Positions 42,883 through 46,091 of a DNA stretch of 46,091 nucleotides are shown piece by piece. Each line of letters starts with the position of its first letter. Position 1 is the stretch's first letter. The translations under genes were made by a program, and so were the position numbers. Source of the stretch: Acidobacteriota bacterium (lineage in GTDB: Bacteria > Acidobacteriota > Terriglobia > Terriglobales > Acidobacteriaceae); contig JAJZGF010000002.1 of the NCBI GenBank assembly GCA_021805025.1, positions 1-46,091 of the forward strand, in the 5' to 3' direction. The notes under the pieces were generated by a model. The model worked only from the letters and a program-made list of their open reading frames with translations, searched no databases and was not told where the DNA came from.

Positions 42883-44466
42883 ATGGCTATCGTAGCCGGG
42901 GTCGATTTCGGCACATTGAGTGTGCGCGTGACGCTGGTGGACGCCGCAAAGGGCCCGATTGGAACCGCATCCGCGCAATACCCGCTGCACCGCAGGCGGG
43001 ATGACCCCAATTTTGCCACACAGGCACATGCTGACCAGATGAAGGCGCTGGCCGAGGCCACGCGTGAAGTGCTGCGCACCACGGGCGTGGACGGTGAAAC
43101 GGTGGCTGCGATCGCGCTCGACACCACGGGATCGAGCGTGATTCCTGTGGGCGAGGGGCTGGAGCCGCTGGACGAATACTATCTCTGGTGCGACCATCGC
43201 GCCCACGCCGAGGCCGAGGAGATTACGGCCAAGGCGCATGAGACGCACCTGGAAGCGATCGAGTGGTGCGGCGGCGTCTACTCGCACGAGTGGGGCTTTG
43301 CCAAGCTGCTGCACTGGCTGCGCCACAATCCCGAGAAGCGCGGCCGCTTTGTCACCGCGCTGGAACACTGCGACATGGTGGCGGCTACGCTGTGCGGCGT
43401 GAAGACGGTGGGCGCATTGAAGCGCAGCGTCTGCGCAATGGGCCACAAGTGGATGTGGAACCCCAAGTGGGGCGGCCTTCCGCCGGAAGAGTTCCTCGTC
43501 GCCGTCGATCCGCTGCTGAAAGGCGTGCGCGCCAGGATGGGCGGCGAATACCTGACCAGCGACCACCTGGCGGGACATCTTGCGCCGGAGTGGGCGGAGA
43601 GACTGAGGCTGCGCGCGGGCATTCCCATTCCTGTGGGCGCATTTGATGCGCACTGGGACGCGCTCGGATCGAACTGCCGCGAGGGCGATGTGGTGAACGT
43701 GGTGGGCACTTCGACGTGCATCATCGCCATGGCTAAAAAGACAGAGTTGGTGCCGGGCGTGTGCGGCGTGGTGCCGGGCAGCGTGCATCCCGCCTACACC
43801 GGCATCGAGGCAGGGCTGTCTGCGACGGGCGACATCTTTGAAGCCGTGGCGAGGCGCGCCGGAACGACGGTGGCGGCGCTCTCTGAGGGGTTGGATGCTT
43901 ACAAGGCCGGGCAGACGGGGCTGCTGCGCCTGAGCTGGGACAACGGCGACCGGACGGTGCTGGTGAACCCCGAGCTGGGCGGCGTGACGCTGGGATGGAA
44001 CCTGGTGCACACGGCGCAGGATGAACTCTTTGCCGCCATTGAAGGAACGGCTTTTCACACGCGCATCATTCTGGAGCGCATGGCGGAGCATGGCGTGCGC
44101 GTGGACCGCGTGATCAATGCGGGCGGCGTGCCGCAGAAGAGTGAAGTGCTGAATCGCGTCTACGCCAATGTGCTCAACAAGCCGGTGCTGGTCCCGGCGG
44201 GGATTCCCACGAGCCTGGGCTCGGGCATCATGGCGCTGCTGGCGGCGGGAGCGTACAAGACGATTGAAGAGGCACAGGCCGCGGTGTGCCTGCCGCTGCG
44301 CACAGTAGCGCCGGACAAAAAGGCAGCGGCCGTGTACGAACAGCTTTACCGGCACTATCGCGATGTGTATTTTGCGTTGGGACTGCGGGATGCGGCGCCG
44401 GTGGCGCTGGGGCGCGTGTTGCCGGAGCTGCGCAGGATCGCGGCCGAGGTACGCAAGACGATGTAG
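42883..44466 (+). CDS. araB: L-ribulokinase
   Basis: An FGGY-family sugar kinase of 527 residues that phosphorylates L-ribulose in L-arabinose catabolism. The N-terminus IVAGVDFGTLSVRVTLVDAA has the ATP-binding Asp-Gly motif with the GTLSxR form typical of AraB. Further motifs are IALDTTGSSVIPVGEG, GAFDAHWDALGSNCREGDVV, NVVGTSTCIIAM and NAGGVPQKSEVLNRVYANVL of the second FGGY domain. The length fits AraB rather than xylulokinase. GGAGG (42872-42876) sits 6 nt before the ATG. The araA and araD genes are not visible. The gene ends 13 nt before a convergent transglutaminase gene. Confidence 0.9.
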   Translation: MAIVAGVDFGTLSVRVTLVDAAKGPIGTASAQYPLHRRRDDPNFATQAHADQMKALAEATREVLRTTGVDGETVAAIALDTTGSSVIPVGEGLEPLDEYYLWCDHRAHAEAEEITAKAHETHLEAIEWCGGVYSHEWGFAKLLHWLRHNPEKRGRFVTALEHCDMVAATLCGVKTVGALKRSVCAMGHKWMWNPKWGGLPPEEFLVAVDPLLKGVRARMGGEYLTSDHLAGHLAPEWAERLRLRAGIPIPVGAFDAHWDALGSNCREGDVVNVVGTSTCIIAMAKKTELVPGVCGVVPGSVHPAYTGIEAGLSATGDIFEAVARRAGTTVAALSEGLDAYKAGQTGLLRLSWDNGDRTVLVNPELGGVTLGWNLVHTAQDELFAAIEGTAFHTRIILERMAEHGVRVDRVINAGGVPQKSEVLNRVYANVLNKPVLVPAGIPTSLGSGIMALLAAGAYKTIEEAQAAVCLPLRTVAPDKKAAAVYEQLYRHYRDVYFALGLRDAAPVALGRVLPELRRIAAEVRKTM

Positions 44467-44479
44467 CGCACCACGTGCG

Positions 44480-45463
44480 TCACTGCTGCTGCTGCATCTG
44501 CTGCAAATCGATCGCCGGCATGCGAGGCGCAGGCGGCTGCTGCGCGCGCTCTACAAGCACGCTCCAGTCGTCGGGAATGGGCAGCTTGCGATCGAGCGCC
44601 GGGGGCTGCTCGCTGGCCTCCACCTGCACGGCGACATAGAGCTCGCTGTCAGCGCTGCCGCGAAAGATGCCGTGCGTCGGTGGTACGTCGGCATAGTCGC
44701 GGCCCACGGCGGCACGGATGTGGCGATGATGCGCTATCAGGTTGTTGGTGGGGTCGAAGCCCACCCAGCCAAGGTGGGGAAGCAGCACATCCACCCAGGC
44801 GTGCGTAGCGTCGGGCGTTGAGCGGTCATGGTCCTCACGGCTGCGATACAGATAGCCGGAGACGTAGCGGGCCGGAATGCCGACATGACGCAGAAGCGCG
44901 ATCATGGTATGGGCGAAGTCCTGGCAAACGCCCTTGCCGCTGACAATGGCTTCATCGATGGGCGAATCGACACGCGTGGAGCGCGGCACATATTCGAAGT
45001 ACTCGAAGAGCCTCTGGTTCAGTTCGCGCACCAGCATCAGGGGATCATCGCGGCGGGTTGCGCTCAATTGCGACGCCAGCAGCTTGAGCGCAGGAGTCTC
45101 GACGGCAAAGGTGCTGGGCAGCAGCATCTCCCGGTAGTCGCCCTCGTCGATCATCGCGTCCAGTGCGCCCCAGGCATCGGGCGCGAGAAAGCCAGGCACA
45201 TCCGGCAGCGTCTGGTGCTCCACAACGGATTCCGCCACGATCACAAGTTGCGTGTGCTCGCCGGGGATGTCGAAGTGCTGCACGTTGTTTCCCTGGTGAT
45301 CGCGATAGCTGAAGACGCGGCACCGGGGGCTGACGGAGAGCGAAAAGGTGAGGCAGTGCTGGCTGGCGTCGGAGCGCGGATTCATGCGCGTCTCCATGAT
45401 ACTTTCGCGGATGGGCGCCGAGTAGCGGAAGCGCGTGAGATGCCGGATGGAATAGAAATGCAT
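44480..45463 (-). CDS. Transglutaminase-like protein with N-terminal Bact_transglu_N domain
   Basis: A 327-residue cytoplasmic protein. Residues ~1-85 match the bacterial transglutaminase-like N-terminal domain (HFYSIRHLTRFRYSAPIRES, then ETRMNPRSDA). The catalytic domain has Cys in SGKGVCQDFAHTMIALLRHV, His in PDATHAWVDVLL and Asp in WVGFDPTNNLI, so the full triad is present. A Pro/Gln-rich tail follows, ending in a run of Q. GGAG lies about 8 nt before the ATG. The alpha-E gene ends 12 nt upstream on the same strand, so both are one transcription unit. Known relatives occur with circularly permuted ATP-grasp ligases in a predicted peptide-modification system; the actual substrate is not established. 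Confidence 0.9.
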   Translation of the reverse strand: MHFYSIRHLTRFRYSAPIRESIMETRMNPRSDASQHCLTFSLSVSPRCRVFSYRDHQGNNVQHFDIPGEHTQLVIVAESVVEHQTLPDVPGFLAPDAWGALDAMIDEGDYREMLLPSTFAVETPALKLLASQLSATRRDDPLMLVRELNQRLFEYFEYVPRSTRVDSPIDEAIVSGKGVCQDFAHTMIALLRHVGIPARYVSGYLYRSREDHDRSTPDATHAWVDVLLPHLGWVGFDPTNNLIAHHRHIRAAVGRDYADVPPTHGIFRGSADSELYVAVQVEASEQPPALDRKLPIPDDWSVLVERAQQPPAPRMPAIDLQQMQQQQ

Positions 45464-45475
45464 GGTCGGACTCCG

Positions 45476-46091
45476 TCAGACAGCCAGCGCGGACTGGATG
45501 GAATAGTGGATGTAGTAGCTGTAAATCAGCTCGTGGATGTGCAGGCACTGGGCGCGGATGTTGTGCAGGAATCGCGCCGAGTCGCCGGCAAGGATTTCTC
45601 CGATGGAGGTGTAGTCGAGCATGGCGTGCAGGCGTCCAATACCCGCAGTGAGTTCATCGGGAGGCCGGCGCGCGCCGGTGCGCTGAATCGAAGTGACGGC
45701 TTGACGAATGCCGTCGACCGAGTAGCGAATGGCGTGCGGAAAGTCGCGATTCAGCAGCAGGAATTCTAGGATGCGATCCGGGGTGAGATCGGCGGTGTAG
45801 ACTTGGCAGTAGGCTTCAAAGGCGGTGCAGCAGCGCAACAGGCCCACCTGCTCAAGATACTGGTAGCCGAAGTCTTCTCGTCCAGGGGCCTGGAAGAGAT
45901 TGGGCTGAAAGACCTCAAGCAGCGTCGCTGTGGCGTAAGCGCGTTCAAGGTAGCGGCCCAGGCGGATGAAGTGCCACCCCTGCCCATGAATCATCGTCGT
46001 ATCCGTGACACCTTTGAATAGATGAATGCCGTCGATAATGGTCACGAGCATATCGCTGATGTTGGAGTCTGACCGGGCGGCCGTGCGCGGC
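45476..46091 (-). CDS. Alpha-E domain protein (DUF403), C-terminal part, cut by window edge
   Basis: About 205 residues of an alpha-helical alpha-E protein are visible. The reading frame runs past the internal Met at 46051 to the right edge with codons reading RTAARSDSNISDMLVTIIDG, so the true start is outside the window. IRLGRYLERAYATATLLEVF is the family's characteristic Arg/Glu-rich helix. AVTSIQRTGARRPPDELTAG and HIHELIYSYYIHYSIQSALAV mark the C-terminus. Alpha-E proteins co-occur with transglutaminases and ATP-grasp ligases. A circularly permuted ATP-grasp gene just beyond the right edge is a testable expectation. The function is not established. Confidence 0.85.
   Translation of the reverse strand, partial: PRTAARSDSNISDMLVTIIDGIHLFKGVTDTTMIHGQGWHFIRLGRYLERAYATATLLEVFQPNLFQAPGREDFGYQYLEQVGLLRCCTAFEAYCQVYTADLTPDRILEFLLLNRDFPHAIRYSVDGIRQAVTSIQRTGARRPPDELTAGIGRLHAMLDYTSIGEILAGDSARFLHNIRAQCLHIHELIYSYYIHYSIQSALAV

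Noticed and set aside
42346..44355. A 669-codon open frame antisense to motB and araB
   Set aside because: It lies opposite two well-recognised genes, has no recognisable motif and shows the His/Arg-rich composition typical of antisense frames in GC-rich DNA.

Overview
The window looks like chromosomal DNA of a member of the phylum Acidobacteriota, probably an Acidobacteriaceae/Terriglobales relative. The main clue is a large Oar-like TonB-dependent receptor with an N-terminal carboxypeptidase-regulatory-type domain, a hallmark of that group. High G+C coding DNA, a DUF3536-type GH57 enzyme, a GH8 xylan-type hydrolase and a REC-flavoprotein fusion fit the same picture. The genus is an inference. 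I see no rRNA, tRNA, CRISPR array, insertion sequence or prophage. Both window ends cut through genes (a GH8 hydrolase on the left, an alpha-E protein on the right).

Layout. 1-2.05 kb: end of a GH8 glycosidase and a FucP-like sugar permease, a likely oligosaccharide-use pair. 2.2-5.9 kb: a minus-strand run of glgC, an outer-membrane barrel protein, a YdcF/DUF218 protein and a nitroreductase. 6.3-9.6 kb: the TonB-dependent receptor. 9.7-25.98 kb: mainly housekeeping, with four aminoacyl-tRNA synthetases (asnS, trpS, hisS, aspS), scpA and scpB separated by a phosphate permease gene, an rluB-type pseudouridine synthase with a huge basic tail, msrA, a glycosyltransferase, rpmB, a hexapeptide acyltransferase, a site-2-type protease and a hicBA toxin-antitoxin pair. 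25.97-29.2 kb: GH57 enzyme and an AlkA-type DNA glycosylase. 29.3-34.4 kb: a plus-strand oxidoreductase run (aldehyde dehydrogenase, an SDR closely resembling L-fucose dehydrogenase, a P5C dehydrogenase, an MDR reductase). 34.4-38.7 kb: a signalling block with a NarL-type regulator whose receiver lacks the phospho-acceptor Asp, a REC-flavoprotein fusion and a cyclic-nucleotide-domain histidine kinase. 38.8-39.8 kb: a low-G+C acyltransferase-3 gene. 40.1-42.8 kb: a PAS/degenerate-GGDEF protein overlapping motA, then motB. 42.9-46.1 kb: L-ribulokinase, then a transglutaminase/alpha-E pair on the minus strand.

How it fits together. The carbohydrate genes (GH8, FucP-like permease, L-fucose dehydrogenase, candidate lactaldehyde dehydrogenase, ribulokinase, TonB-dependent receptor, GH57, glgC) describe a heterotroph that uses plant or microbial polysaccharides and stores alpha-glucan. 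The least explained part is 34.4-42.8 kb, where redox-flavoprotein signalling, a pseudo-receiver regulator and a degenerate GGDEF protein coupled to the flagellar stator genes lie close together. I found no unambiguous new defence or mobile system. The strongest candidates for new biology are the REC-flavoprotein/cNMP-kinase pair, the degenerate GGDEF-motA coupling, the disordered tails and insertions in ScpB and RluB, and the non-discriminating signature in AspRS beside a present asnS.
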